Counted from the stretch's first letter, positions 7,634 to 17,250 are shown. The stretch: 64,000 bases of DNA from CALRWV02 sp943371965 (GCA_943371965.1 CALRWV020000002.1:496001-560000); one strand, 5' to 3'. Made by a program: numbers and translations. Notes: generated by a model not told the origin, from the letters alone.

Positions 7634-8356
7634 ATGTTTGATAAAGACACCTCACGGCTTTCTCGTTTAACATCTCTGTTGATGCATCTGCAATCTAAGC
7701 GCCTTGTTACCGCACCTGAATTGGCCCAAAAATACAACATCAGTGTGCGTACGGTTTACCGTGATATAAGAGCTTTGGAAGAAGCAGGAGTACCGGTTTT
7801 CACCGAAGAAGGGAAAGGTTATTCAATTATTGATGGATTCAGACTTCCGCCCATCATGCTTTCTGAAAGTGAAGCAAATGCACTGATTACCGCCGAACAA
7901 CTGATCCTAAAAAATAAAGACGCTTCTTTTATCAAAGAATATTCTTCTGCTGTCTTAAAAGTGAAATCTATTTTGAATTACAAACTGAAAGACAAAGCGG
8001 AATTGCTTTCTGATCGGATTCAATTCAGGCAAAATTCGGACAACAGCACAACCAGTAATTATTTGGCTGAAATCCAGTTGGCTCTAACCAATTTTACTCT
8101 TGTTCAACTCGACTATTTCTCACCTGACAACAATGAAAAAACGACACGTATTATTGAACCTTTTGCTTTGTACAGCACTCAGGAAAATTGGATTTTGATT
8201 GCCTTTTGCCGCCTTCGAAATGATTTCCGCACCTTCCGTCTTGACCGGATTTTAAAATTTGAAATTCTCATTGAAAAATTTGAACCGCATAAAATGACTC
8301 TTCAGGAATATTTCGAAATTTGCCGCCAAAAATATTTTTCACAACCCCTGACATAA
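7634..8356 (+). CDS. YafY-type transcription regulator (HTH_11 + WYL)
   Basis: A 240-residue regulator. The N-terminal winged helix-turn-helix (about residues 12-65, ELAQKYNISVRTVYRDIRAL) is of the DeoR-like HTH_11 type. The central and C-terminal part is a WYL domain (about 135-215; QLDYFSP, IEPFALYSTQENWILIAFCRLRNDFRTFRLDRI). WYL domains sense small ligands or nucleic acid. It is 56 bp upstream of a GyrI-like gene on the same strand, a common pairing in Bacteroidota, and probably regulates it. Confidence 0.88.
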   Translation: MFDKDTSRLSRLTSLLMHLQSKRLVTAPELAQKYNISVRTVYRDIRALEEAGVPVFTEEGKGYSIIDGFRLPPIMLSESEANALITAEQLILKNKDASFIKEYSSAVLKVKSILNYKLKDKAELLSDRIQFRQNSDNSTTSNYLAEIQLALTNFTLVQLDYFSPDNNEKTTRIIEPFALYSTQENWILIAFCRLRNDFRTFRLDRILKFEILIEKFEPHKMTLQEYFEICRQKYFSQPLT

Positions 8357-8412
8357 GGCTGTCGCTAGGTGCATTTACTTTTGTATCCTAACAAATCAAA
8401 AAAGGAACAACG

Positions 8413-8871
8413 ATGAAAAGCGAGAAAATCAACTCATTCAACGTTATGGGAATTTCAGTTCGAACAACAAATGAAAACGGACAATCAGGAAAAGACATTC
8501 CTGTTCTGTGGGGAAAATTTATGTCAGAAGGAATAAGCGAGAAAATTCCTAACAAAGTTTCAAATGATATTTACTGCATCTACACTGAATATGAAAAGGA
8601 TCATACCAAACCCTACACGACCATTCTTGGTTGCATAGTTTCAAGTCTGGAAACAATTCCAGATGGATTTATTGGAAAAACTTTTGAAGGTGGAAATTAT
8701 ATCAAACGAAGTCCAAAAGGGAATATTATGAAAGGTTTGGTATTTGAAGAGTGGCTAAAAATCTGGAGTTCAGATATCCCAAGAAATTTTACTGCCGACT
8801 TTGAAGTCTATGGAGAAAGAGCACAAAATCCTGAAGATGCTGAAATTGATATTTTTATAGCAGTAAAATGA
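8413..8871 (+). CDS. GyrI-like effector-binding domain protein
   Basis: A 152-residue stand-alone GyrI-like (AraC-type effector-binding) domain, a SHS2-fold small-molecule binder. Typical sequences are a start MGISVRT, IYCIYTEYEKDHTKPYTTILGC and a closing DIFIAVK. It has no DNA-binding domain. A TACTTTTG box at 8376-8383 fits a -7 element and AAAGGA precedes the ATG. The last 4 bp overlap the next gene, so both are co-transcribed. Confidence 0.8.
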   Translation: MKSEKINSFNVMGISVRTTNENGQSGKDIPVLWGKFMSEGISEKIPNKVSNDIYCIYTEYEKDHTKPYTTILGCIVSSLETIPDGFIGKTFEGGNYIKRSPKGNIMKGLVFEEWLKIWSSDIPRNFTADFEVYGERAQNPEDAEIDIFIAVK

Positions 8872-9239
8872 TTCAAAATCCTCTTGATAATTTTTATCTT
8901 CAACAATTGGAACCTCTTAAAAGCTGTCTAATTACTTTAAGTGAAATTATTCTTTCTCAGGATAAAGGCATTACAGCAGAGTGGAAATATGGGATGCCTT
9001 TTTTCTGTTACAAGAGAAAAATGTTCTGTTATTTATGGATTCACAAAAAATATCATCAGCCTTATATTGGGATTGTTGAAGGTAAATTGATTCATCATCC
9101 TGATCTTCTTCTTGAAAAAAGAGCTCGGATGAAAATACTTCTTGTAGATCAAAATAAAGATTTACCGATTGAAAAAATTGAGTTGATTTTAAAACAGGTA
9201 TTAGATTTTTACAGAACTGCTGTGATAAATATAAAATAG
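8868..9239 (+). CDS. DUF1801 (YdhG-like) protein
   Basis: A 123-residue protein of the DUF1801 family: EWKYGMPFFCYKRKMFCYLW and PYIGIVEG match its core beta-strands. It is related to the small YdhG/YjbR-like proteins; function is not established. It overlaps the GyrI-like gene by 4 bp (ATGA) and is followed directly by an intrinsic terminator. Confidence 0.75.
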   Translation: MIQNPLDNFYLQQLEPLKSCLITLSEIILSQDKGITAEWKYGMPFFCYKRKMFCYLWIHKKYHQPYIGIVEGKLIHHPDLLLEKRARMKILLVDQNKDLPIEKIELILKQVLDFYRTAVINIK

Positions 9240-9260
9240 AATAATAAATTAGAAAATTTT

Positions 9261-9301
9261 GTAGTGAAGAACTCCATTGGGCTCTTCACTACTGCTTTTT
9301 T
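9261..9301 (+). terminator. Intrinsic terminator after DUF1801
   Basis: A 10-bp perfect stem (GTAGTGAAGA / TCTTCACTAC), a 12-nt loop and a run of T's at 9295-9301, 21 bp after the stop codon. Confidence 0.85.
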
Positions 9302-9338
9302 GTATCTGCTATGTTTTTTAATTAACTGCTTCAGATTC

Positions 9339-10934
9339 TCAGTGAACTGTGAATTCCCATTTATCGGTTACTTCCTTATTGTTGAATTGCTTGTAAACAT
9401 TTTTTGCAATAACAAAAACGGAATCGGCCTGTTTCTTTTCATTTATCCAGAAACCAGAGGTGGTTAGTTTCAGATTGTATTCTTCATTGTCTACAATTAC
9501 ATCACGGACAATTAACTGCACTTTCAATACCATTTCTGACAATTCTTTCCTGAAAACCGGATCTTGCGGTAGATTGTCTTTAAAATCCAACTGTTTTGTT
9601 TTTCCTGAATTTTGCTGTCTTCTTTGTATAGCTGAATTCAATTCATCTTTAGCCTTTTCGGATAATGCAATTGTTTCTGGAGATTTAACTTTGTCTTTTG
9701 CTCTCTGTATCAAACTGCTGTATTCGCCGAGTTTTTCACCGGCTATCACTTTTTCGCCAACCACGAGTTTAACAACCTCACCCAAAGTATCAAATTTGGC
9801 AAAAACAGCAACTTCCTGACTATCATCATCCACATAGATAAACCTGATATTATTCATGTATTTATAGTAATCCGCTCTAACAGATTCGGGTTCTGATGAT
9901 TTATTTATCGAACAGGAAAAACTGAATAGAATAACTGCTGCCAGAAAAATTATTATGCTTCCTGAAGAAGTAAGTGATGTTTTTTCCCTGCTGAATGTTA
10001 ATCCAACAAGACGTTTAACACGTTTGGTTAGTGGTTCATCATTTCCAGTGAATGCCAAAACGCCTGTGCTTTTCTCATAAGTCAGCATATTTACATTCAC
10101 CAATGCATTAGCCAAAATCACTGGCTGAACCATTTGGGAAATGGCCAAATCATCACAGCAGTTTTCCCTTTCCTCCCTGACTCTAGCAGAAATCCACCAA
10201 ATAGCCGGATGAAAAAACAATATGGTCTCAATCACCGATTGAAGGATATTTACCATGTAATCTTTTCGCGCAATGTGGGCCATTTCATGCAAAATAATTG
10301 CTTCAATCTGTTCGGCAGGTAAGCCGGAAAGCATTCCAACTGGAAAGAAGATAAAGGGCTTCAGAAACCCAATTGTAATCGGAGAGCTGATTTTTTCGGA
10401 TTCTACCAGTGAGACTGTTTTTTTTATTTTGAGCGAGACAGACCATTTTTTTATTTTTTCAACCCAACAAACATGAGTCCCCAAAAAATAGTCCTTTTTT
10501 AAATTTCTTATGTATAAAAAACTTTTTATAAAGCGGATTGAAAAAAATAAAACTCCCAAAACCCAGATAAACACCAGAATCGGAATTGCATCATTTATTG
10601 ACCAAAAAAGTATTTCTTTTTTATCATAAGAAAGTGAATGATCCAAAATGGTATTGACTAACCCTGTAAGTTGAATTGAGCTAATATCAGGATTAATCAC
10701 CAATTCTTGCCAAAGTTGTAAGCCTTGCAGAAAGTTAATTGCGAAAAGTACTGGAGCAAATAAAAGAATGCTTAAAGCGAGAAAGTATCTCAATTGAGAG
10801 GTCTGATTTCTAGTAATAGCCAAAGCGGCTGCCAATCCTAGAGAGAGCACAGAAAATTGCCAAATGAAGTGAATAATTGACCAACCCAAAGCATAAATTG
10901 TTTTTGCATTGAAAATCCAGAATATGAACTTCAT
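9339..10934 (-). CDS. BlaR1/MecR1-type M56 membrane peptidase
   Basis: A 531-residue sensor-protease. The N-terminal ~300 residues hold four hydrophobic helices and the zinc motif HEMAH (His216-His220). A second membrane span lies at about 325-345 and ends in a lipobox-like Cys. The C-terminal ~185 residues are a Lys/Glu-rich extracytoplasmic domain that does not look like a beta-lactam-binding domain, so the signal is unknown. In the known systems the peptidase inactivates a BlaI repressor. Its start overlaps the end of the BlaI-like gene by 4 bp. Confidence 0.85.
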   Translation of the reverse strand: MKFIFWIFNAKTIYALGWSIIHFIWQFSVLSLGLAAALAITRNQTSQLRYFLALSILLFAPVLFAINFLQGLQLWQELVINPDISSIQLTGLVNTILDHSLSYDKKEILFWSINDAIPILVFIWVLGVLFFSIRFIKSFLYIRNLKKDYFLGTHVCWVEKIKKWSVSLKIKKTVSLVESEKISSPITIGFLKPFIFFPVGMLSGLPAEQIEAIILHEMAHIARKDYMVNILQSVIETILFFHPAIWWISARVREERENCCDDLAISQMVQPVILANALVNVNMLTYEKSTGVLAFTGNDEPLTKRVKRLVGLTFSREKTSLTSSGSIIIFLAAVILFSFSCSINKSSEPESVRADYYKYMNNIRFIYVDDDSQEVAVFAKFDTLGEVVKLVVGEKVIAGEKLGEYSSLIQRAKDKVKSPETIALSEKAKDELNSAIQRRQQNSGKTKQLDFKDNLPQDPVFRKELSEMVLKVQLIVRDVIVDNEEYNLKLTTSGFWINEKKQADSVFVIAKNVYKQFNNKEVTDKWEFTVH

Positions 10935-11314
10935 TTTTGTTCCCTTTCTATTTTGTCCAGATATTCTCTAAGTTCTCGTAATTCCTCAATTGTTGTTTTT
11001 TTGTTGCCTAAGACCTGCATGACAAGTTTGGTTGCTGAACCCCCAAAAATTGAATCAACCATTTTATCAAGAATCAATGTTTTTGTTTCTTTCTCTTGGC
11101 TTATTGCACTGTAAATGTGGGTTCTATCCTCTTCATTTCGGGATACTAGACCTTTTTCCGACATTATTTGCATAAGTTTTAGTGTTGTTGTGTAGCCAAC
11201 TTCTTTTTTTATGGCCAATTTTCCATTGACGAATCTAACTGTTGATGGTCCACTTTCCCATAAAATTTTCAGAATCTCAAGCTCTGATTCAGTAGGCTTT
11301 GTTAAGTTTTTCAT
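10931..11314 (-). CDS. BlaI/MecI/CopY-family repressor
   Basis: A 127-residue winged-helix repressor of the BlaI family (PTESELEILKILWESGPSTV, TTTLKLMQIMSEKGLV), with a C-terminal dimer part (ELREYLDKIE). It is the first gene of the operon with the M56 peptidase. Three palindromes of the form TACGAA-N4-TTCGTA in the promoter region are its probable operators. The genes regulated beyond its own operon are not evident. Confidence 0.9.
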   Translation of the reverse strand: MKNLTKPTESELEILKILWESGPSTVRFVNGKLAIKKEVGYTTTLKLMQIMSEKGLVSRNEEDRTHIYSAISQEKETKTLILDKMVDSIFGGSATKLVMQVLGNKKTTIEELRELREYLDKIEREQK

Positions 11315-11351
11315 TCTTTTTCCTCACAGTAATTTTAAATATAGCCTTACT

Positions 11352-11423
11352 TACGAAGGGCTTCGTATGTAAAGTTATACGAAAGATTTCGTATAGTCAA
11401 GCACTTATACGAAACAATTCGTA
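11352..11423. promoter_or_regulatory. Triple BlaI-type operator TACGAA-N4-TTCGTA
   Basis: Three perfect dyads with identical 6-bp arms and different centres: 11352-11367 (GGGC), 11378-11393 (AGAT) and 11408-11423 (ACAA). Centre spacing is 26 and 30 bp. They lie 38-109 bp upstream of the repressor start. Confidence 0.8.
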
Positions 11424-11554
11424 CTATAATTTTATCTTATTATTTTAGGTACTCTTTTCTATCTACTATGTTAAGCAAAACTGAATGAATTGGCTTTAAA
11501 CGAAATGTAAATTGTTTTATTTTAGCCAAGAAATTTTAATTTTTAAGGAAATAA

Positions 11555-12079
11555 ATGAACTTCAACATTAATCATTCTATTAATTTACTTGAAAGAACTC
11601 CATCTGTTATTGAATCATTACTTTCTGGTTTGCCGGATGAATGGATTCAAAATAACGAAGGCGAAAACACCTGGAGTCCGTTTGATATTATTGGGCACTT
11701 GATTAACGGGGAAAAGACAGACTGGATCAACCGAACAAAAATAATTTTGAACGAAAACACCGATAAACATTTCCCTGCTTTCGACCGTTTTTCGCAATTT
11801 GATGCCAGTAAAGGGAAAACTATTTCTGATTTAATTGAAGAATTTAAATTTGTCCGGAATCAGAATATTCAGTATCTGAGGAGTTTGAACTTGTTAGACT
11901 TGGATTTGGAAAAAACGGGAATTCACCCGGATTTTGGTAATGTGACTTTACGACAATTGTTTTCTGCCTGGACGGTTCATGATCTTGGACATTTGAATCA
12001 AATTACCCGTGTTCTTGCAAAAAATTATGATCGCGAAGTTGGTCCGTGGAAACAATATTTGAGTGTGTTGGGCAGATAA
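11555..12079 (+). CDS. DinB-like metal-binding protein
   Basis: A 174-residue four-helix protein of the DinB/YfiT superfamily. Candidate metal ligands are His47 (IIGHLINGE) and the pair in VHDLGHLNQI. The sequence WSPFDIIGHL matches the start of helix 2 in this family. Members include thiol transferases, but many are uncharacterised. It has its own upstream spacer and AAGGA 5 bp before the ATG. It faces the TMEM175 gene and no terminator is obvious in the 37 bp between them. Confidence 0.8.
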   Translation: MNFNINHSINLLERTPSVIESLLSGLPDEWIQNNEGENTWSPFDIIGHLINGEKTDWINRTKIILNENTDKHFPAFDRFSQFDASKGKTISDLIEEFKFVRNQNIQYLRSLNLLDLDLEKTGIHPDFGNVTLRQLFSAWTVHDLGHLNQITRVLAKNYDREVGPWKQYLSVLGR

Positions 12080-12116
12080 ATCCTTCTTTTCATTGGTTAT
12101 CGTATGGAGTTTTCAG

Positions 12117-12710
12117 TTAGTTTTTTTCCCCTCTCAGTGCTTTTTCAATATTCTTATCAGGTATCAACCAGATTACGGAAACAAAAAAGTACAATACAAC
12201 TGAAATAATTGGACTTTCATAAGCCAATAAAACACCTAAGAAATAGCCCAAAGTAGAAACTACACCTTTTTTATTCTGGTTGGAAAATGCTCGTTTTAAT
12301 TCTTCAAGATCGTGTGAATTTTTTTCGATGGTTTTCTGTAAAATGGTATATGCTATTCCGCATATCAGCAATATTGCACCATAGAGCGCAACCGCATTGG
12401 ATGCAAAGTGATTTTCGCCCAACCACCCAGTCGCAAACGGAATCAGAGACAGCCAGAATAATAAATTAAGATTTGCCCAAATGATTCCTGAAGAAATTTG
12501 TCTGATTGAATGAAGTAAATGGTGGTGATTTCCCCAATAAATTCCAATAAATAGAAAACTCATAAAGTAACTTATAAAAACCGGAATCAGCGGTTGAAGG
12601 TCACTCCATTCCGTTCCATGTGGTATTTTTAATTCAAGTACCATAATGGTGATGATGATTGCAAGTACACCATCACTAAAGGCTTCCAGTCTGTTTTTAT
12701 TCATACTCAT
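12117..12710 (-). CDS. TMEM175-family cation channel (DUF1211)
   Basis: A 197-residue protein with about six hydrophobic helices. The signature RLEAFSDGVLAIIITIMVLEL at the N-terminus, with FSDGV, is the pore helix motif of bacterial TMEM175 potassium-selective channels. Length is normal for the tetrameric bacterial form. It is monocistronic. Partial octad repeats (GGTTTGTT, AGGTTTTT) lie upstream at about 12741-12757. Confidence 0.88.
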   Translation of the reverse strand: MSMNKNRLEAFSDGVLAIIITIMVLELKIPHGTEWSDLQPLIPVFISYFMSFLFIGIYWGNHHHLLHSIRQISSGIIWANLNLLFWLSLIPFATGWLGENHFASNAVALYGAILLICGIAYTILQKTIEKNSHDLEELKRAFSNQNKKGVVSTLGYFLGVLLAYESPIISVVLYFFVSVIWLIPDKNIEKALRGEKN

Positions 12711-12822
12711 TCGTTTTCAAAATGTCAGGTAATTTTTTATTGGTTTGTTAGGTTTTTTGTGTTTAAATCAAATACTAAAATTTCTTCTCCAGAAATCAAG
12801 AAGAAATTTCAGTTGAAATTAA

Positions 12823-14130
12823 TTAGTCCATAATCCGTCTTAAAAATGCCGGTTTATCAGGATCCTGACGGTCAATTCTGCTTTTTCGGTCTTCTTCAGC
12901 ATCGTCAATTGGCAATCCACCACGACGAATATATGCAGGAACATCTCGTTTTTTCAGATTTTCAAACCCCTGATAATCTGCTGTTTGTCCAGGTTTGTTT
13001 TCATACAATGGTTTGATTTTTGGATCGTTACCTGGATTTGGTGCAAAACCATGATCTGTACTTGCCGCAGCAACTTCATTTGATACCTGAGGGGTTGGCA
13101 TTTGAATAATTGGTGTTGCCGAAGTTGTTGGTGTCGCAACACTTAAAGGTTTCGCTTTTGGTTGCTGTTGTTTTTTATTGAATCCTGTAGCAATCACCGT
13201 GATAGAAACTTCATCTTCCAAACTCTCATCCAAAACCCATCCTGCATAAAAACCTGCTTCTTCTCCAGCCGCTTCTTTTATAACATTTGCAGCTTCATTA
13301 TACTCGTGAAGTGAGAAGTTTTTGCCACCACAGATGTTAACCAACACACCTTGAGAGCCAGAGATGTTTATGCCGTCTAATAGCGGAGAAGAAATAGCAT
13401 TTTGCGATGCTTCGATTGCACGGTTTTCTCCACTTGCCCGACCTATGCCCATAAGTGCATCACCACCACCACTCATCACTGCACGAACATCTGCAAAGTC
13501 AACATTGATCATTCCGGTGATATTAATCAGATCCGAAATTCCTTTGGTTGCATCGAACAGAACATTGTTTGCCAAGTTGAAAGCTTCAACCATTGATGCA
13601 TTTCTATCAACCAAAGCAAGAAGTCTTTCATTTGGAATTACAATCAATGTATCAACATGCTGTCTAAGCTCATCAATTCCGGTGTCAGAAAATCGTTTTC
13701 TTTTCATTCCCTCAAATGCGAAAGGACGGGTAACAATTCCAACCGTTAAAGCTCCCATAGATTTAGCAACCTGAGCTACAACTGGTGCTGCACCCGTTCC
13801 AGTTCCACCGCCCATTCCTGCAGTAATGAATACCATATCTGCGCCTTGAAGAAAATTTGCTATTTCTTCCTTATCTTCTTCACCGGCTTTTTTTCCCTTT
13901 TCAGGATCACCACCGGCGCCTAATCCCCGTGTCAGTGACTTACCAATTTGTAATTTGAATCTTGCAGGTGAAATTTGAAGTGCCTGAAAATCGGTGTTGC
14001 AGGTTATAAAATCTACCCCGGTAATTCCACGTTGAATCATATTATTGACTGCGTTGCTTCCGCCCCCACCAACTCCGATAACTTTGAGTTTTGCTCCATT
14101 ATCAATAATGGATTCCATTTGAATTGCCAT
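12823..14130 (-). CDS. ftsZ: Cell division protein FtsZ
   Basis: The tubulin-like GTPase that forms the division ring; 435 residues. The GTP-binding core has GVGGGGSNAVNNM near residue 20 and the signature GGGTGTGAAPVVA. A variable Pro/Thr/Gln linker covers about residues 320-375. The C-terminus has two copies of the conserved peptide that normally binds FtsA and other partners: DVPAYIRR at about 401-408 and DKPAFLRR at about 425-432. It is the last gene of the dcw cluster, 71 bp after ftsA. Confidence 0.97.
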   Translation of the reverse strand: MAIQMESIIDNGAKLKVIGVGGGGSNAVNNMIQRGITGVDFITCNTDFQALQISPARFKLQIGKSLTRGLGAGGDPEKGKKAGEEDKEEIANFLQGADMVFITAGMGGGTGTGAAPVVAQVAKSMGALTVGIVTRPFAFEGMKRKRFSDTGIDELRQHVDTLIVIPNERLLALVDRNASMVEAFNLANNVLFDATKGISDLINITGMINVDFADVRAVMSGGGDALMGIGRASGENRAIEASQNAISSPLLDGINISGSQGVLVNICGGKNFSLHEYNEAANVIKEAAGEEAGFYAGWVLDESLEDEVSITVIATGFNKKQQQPKAKPLSVATPTTSATPIIQMPTPQVSNEVAAASTDHGFAPNPGNDPKIKPLYENKPGQTADYQGFENLKKRDVPAYIRRGGLPIDDAEEDRKSRIDRQDPDKPAFLRRIMD

Positions 14131-14201
14131 AATTTCCTCCCAAACATTTAAAATTTTATGCGACTGCTGATATCGCTTTGTTCATTTTCTATTTCAAATT
14201 C

Positions 14202-15509
14202 TTATAATTCGTCAAACCAACCCTTGGCTTTTTCAACAAATCCTGTTAATCCTTTTTTCGCGCCTGATTCTTTTGATTCCGGTTTTGTTTTTGCCTTTTC
14301 TGCTTCAGGTAAACTATCTTCAATTTTGTTCAATTCCTTCATTGAGATAGCCTGTTGACCTTTTCCTGCCTTCAAACTGTGAATGACCAATCCAACGGAA
14401 GTAGCATATTTTGGACTTGCGACTTCATCTACAACTCCGCCATATAATCCACCTGGGATTCCGATTTTTACATCCATTCCAATGACTTCTCTTGCAAGTG
14501 TTGCTGTTCCACGAACAAGAGATCCGCCACCTGTTATGACAAGACCTGCTGACAATTTTTTAGAATACCCAGATGCTTTGATTTCATCTCGAACGATTTC
14601 AAAAATTTCCTGCATTCTGGGTTCGATAATTTGACAAAGTGTTCCTTTTCCAACTTCCTTCGGTGGTCTACCAGAAATTCCGGGAATGATAATTGGTTCA
14701 TCATCAAATACTTCCGACATATGAGCTGAACCATATTCAGTTTTCAGCTGTTCAGCCTGTTCCTGTAAAATTCCCAATCCTTTACGGATATCATCGGTAA
14801 CCATTTTTCCGGCAATTGCGATAACAGAAGTTTTTCTGATTGTCTTTTCCTCAAAAATTGCAAGGTCAGTGGTTCCGCCTCCAATGTCTAATAACGCTAC
14901 TCCAACTTCTTTTTCTTCAGGAGTTAGAACTGCCAGAGATGAGGCAATTGGCTCCAGAACAATGTCGTCAACTTTCAATCCAGCTTTTTCAACACATCTT
15001 TCAATGTTACGGATTGCAGTCACCAGTCCGGTAATAATGTGAACATTGGCTTCCATTCTTATTCCGGTCATACCGATTGGATCTGTTACACCATCTTGAC
15101 CATCAACAATAAATTCCTGAGGAATAACATGAATAATTTGTCTATCTGAAGGCAGAGCAATCTTCTTTGTGTCCGCAAGCAGTCTATTGACATCATTTTC
15201 AGTTATTTCATGATGAGGTCCGGCAATAGTGATAACACCACGGCTTTGAAAACTTTGAATATGGTCACCGGCAATTCCAACTGTGACTGACTTTATTTCA
15301 AGCCCACTCATGTGCTTTGCTTCTTCAACAGCCTGTTGAATAGACTTCACCGTTTTTTCAATATTGGTGACAACGCCACGATTCAAACCTTCGGACGGAG
15401 CTTTACCGACTCCCAGAATATTTAAATTTCCATGACTGTCAGAACTTCCAACAATTGCACAAATTTTGGTTGTTCCAATGTCCAATCCGACTACAATATT
15501 TTCACTCAT
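14202..15509 (-). CDS. ftsA: Cell division protein FtsA
   Basis: Actin-like ATPase of 435 residues that tethers FtsZ to the membrane. Visible are the phosphate-1 loop DIGTTKICAIVG, the second ATP motif DIGGGTTDLAIF and the adenosine motif TGGGSLVRGT. The C-terminus ends in an amphipathic helix (FVEKAKGWFDEL), the usual membrane-targeting sequence. It lies between ftsQ and ftsZ, in the canonical order. Confidence 0.97.
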   Translation of the reverse strand: MSENIVVGLDIGTTKICAIVGSSDSHGNLNILGVGKAPSEGLNRGVVTNIEKTVKSIQQAVEEAKHMSGLEIKSVTVGIAGDHIQSFQSRGVITIAGPHHEITENDVNRLLADTKKIALPSDRQIIHVIPQEFIVDGQDGVTDPIGMTGIRMEANVHIITGLVTAIRNIERCVEKAGLKVDDIVLEPIASSLAVLTPEEKEVGVALLDIGGGTTDLAIFEEKTIRKTSVIAIAGKMVTDDIRKGLGILQEQAEQLKTEYGSAHMSEVFDDEPIIIPGISGRPPKEVGKGTLCQIIEPRMQEIFEIVRDEIKASGYSKKLSAGLVITGGGSLVRGTATLAREVIGMDVKIGIPGGLYGGVVDEVASPKYATSVGLVIHSLKAGKGQQAISMKELNKIEDSLPEAEKAKTKPESKESGAKKGLTGFVEKAKGWFDEL

Positions 15510-15568
15510 TTTTTTTCCTTTTGAATATCTATTAATAGGAATTTCTGCGTTTTCAGAAACTCCATCAT

Positions 15569-16357
15569 TTATAATTCTTTAGTTGTAATAACTTTGCTGG
15601 CTCTTAGGTCAACATATTTAAGCTTTTCGGCGCCTATTACCTGTACCACTTGCGCCCAAAACTCTTTAAAGTAAACCATTTGCTCCAATGCGTTTTCATA
15701 ACTCATCATGAGCGGAACAGCTCCGTCCTGCGTGTAAACGAGAAATGTTTGATCATCCACAATCCTGATTTCTGAAATCAAATAATATAAAATTGGATAA
15801 TTTTCCTTTGATTTTCTGAGAAAGTTGGCAACCTGAATAAGTTCCTTTTTCTTCGTTAATCCCCATTTTTCACCAAAATCTTCTGTTTTTATTCCTGAAA
15901 TGATTGGAACGTCAAAAAACTTTTTGCTCATTTCGGGCATTCCATAGCCCCGTCCATCCATCATCCCTGCCCTTTCGCCGGTTAATCTTGCTATTGGTGT
16001 TCTTTCAACAACTTTGATTTTCAGCGTTTTTGGCAACTCTACTTTTACAATGGCATTTTCTATTTTGGGATTTCTTGTCAATCTTGTTTTAATAACTGAT
16101 GGAGAAATCGCCATCAATCTTGTTCCAGATTTAATATCTGCCAATACTTTGATTTGATCTGAAGTTACCTCTGAGTTTCCTTCAACCACAATATTTTGCA
16201 TGGTTCTTGAGTTTTTCCAGAAAATGGATCCAACCCAAACAAATCCAATTAAAAGAATTAACCCAACAATAACCAGAAAACGCTTTTTTACTTTCCTGCG
16301 TACTTCCGGATTTTCCTTATAATCTTGATTGATGGTTGAAAAAAGTTTGGAAATCAC
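15569..16357 (-). CDS. ftsQ: Cell division protein FtsQ
   Basis: A 262-residue single-span membrane protein. A cytoplasmic basic segment (RRKVKKR) precedes one membrane helix at about residues 27-47, then a POTRA domain (IVVEGNSEVTSDQIKVLADI, ending near VVERTPIARL) and the FtsQ beta-domain. It links FtsB/FtsL and the septal synthase to the divisome. The ATG overlaps the murB stop by 4 bp. Confidence 0.9.
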   Translation of the reverse strand: MISKLFSTINQDYKENPEVRRKVKKRFLVIVGLILLIGFVWVGSIFWKNSRTMQNIVVEGNSEVTSDQIKVLADIKSGTRLMAISPSVIKTRLTRNPKIENAIVKVELPKTLKIKVVERTPIARLTGERAGMMDGRGYGMPEMSKKFFDVPIISGIKTEDFGEKWGLTKKKELIQVANFLRKSKENYPILYYLISEIRIVDDQTFLVYTQDGAVPLMMSYENALEQMVYFKEFWAQVVQVIGAEKLKYVDLRASKVITTKEL

Positions 16358-17250
16358 TGGTCAAACCCCAATTTTTTAACTTCCATTTCAAGCTCAATGC
16401 CTTCTTTTTCTCTAACAGTCTGCTTAACATGTTCAATCAGTTGAATCATATCAGCAGCCGTTCCTTTTTGATCATTAACCAAAAAGTTTGCATGTTTTTC
16501 TGAGACTGAAACACCTCCGACACGATATCCTTTTAACCCGCATTGTTCTATTAAAACTCCGGCAAATTTTCCTGTCGGATTTTTGAATATGCTTCCTGCG
16601 TTCGGTAGTTCAAGTGGCTGAGAATCTTTCCTTTTTTGAAGCCATTGCTTTCTTTTTTCCAGCAATTCTTCTTTGTTGCCAACCTGCAATTCAAAATGTG
16701 CGGCAATGACAACATCTTTATCCAAATCTGTTTTGCGGTATTCGTGATGAATATGATTTTTTGAAAGTGTACTGAATTCTGAACCCCGAACCAGTTCGAC
16801 TTTTTTTATAACATCAAAAATTTCACCGCCATACGCTCCAGCATTCATGATGACTGCGCCACCCAATGTCCCTGGAACTCCACCCAACATTTCCATTCCA
16901 CCCAAACCTTCTTTCAAAGTTTGAAGAACCAAAAAAGGTAAACTTACTCCTGCTTCAGCGTAAACCGAAGTCCCTGAAATTTCGATTTTATTAAGCGAAT
17001 CTGTCAGACTGATAATGACACCACGAAAACCTGAATCACTAACTAAAAGATTTGTTCCGTAACCGATAACGTAATAATTCTGGTTGTATTTTTTAATCCA
17101 TTTTATGGCTTCTATAACATCCTGTTTATCAGTTGGCTGAAGTAAAACATCTGCCGGGCCACCAAGTTTCAGACTGGTGTAAGGAGCAAGTGGTTCATTA
17201 AGAAGCACTTTTCCTTTAAAGACCTTTGTTATTTCATCCAGATAGAGCAT
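16354..17250 (-). CDS. murB: UDP-N-acetylenolpyruvoylglucosamine reductase MurB
   Basis: FAD enzyme that reduces UDP-GlcNAc-enolpyruvate to UDP-MurNAc; 298 residues, the short type-II form. FAD-domain sequences are YTSLKLGGPADVLL and VIGYGTNLLVSDSGF. The catalytic stretch contains GSIFKNP, whose Ser donates a proton, and a late Glu lies in the conserved C-terminal region. Its place between murC and ftsQ is unlike most Bacteroidia and fits the Chlorobiota/Ignavibacteria order. Confidence 0.95.
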   Translation of the reverse strand: MLYLDEITKVFKGKVLLNEPLAPYTSLKLGGPADVLLQPTDKQDVIEAIKWIKKYNQNYYVIGYGTNLLVSDSGFRGVIISLTDSLNKIEISGTSVYAEAGVSLPFLVLQTLKEGLGGMEMLGGVPGTLGGAVIMNAGAYGGEIFDVIKKVELVRGSEFSTLSKNHIHHEYRKTDLDKDVVIAAHFELQVGNKEELLEKRKQWLQKRKDSQPLELPNAGSIFKNPTGKFAGVLIEQCGLKGYRVGGVSVSEKHANFLVNDQKGTAADMIQLIEHVKQTVREKEGIELEMEVKKLGFDQ

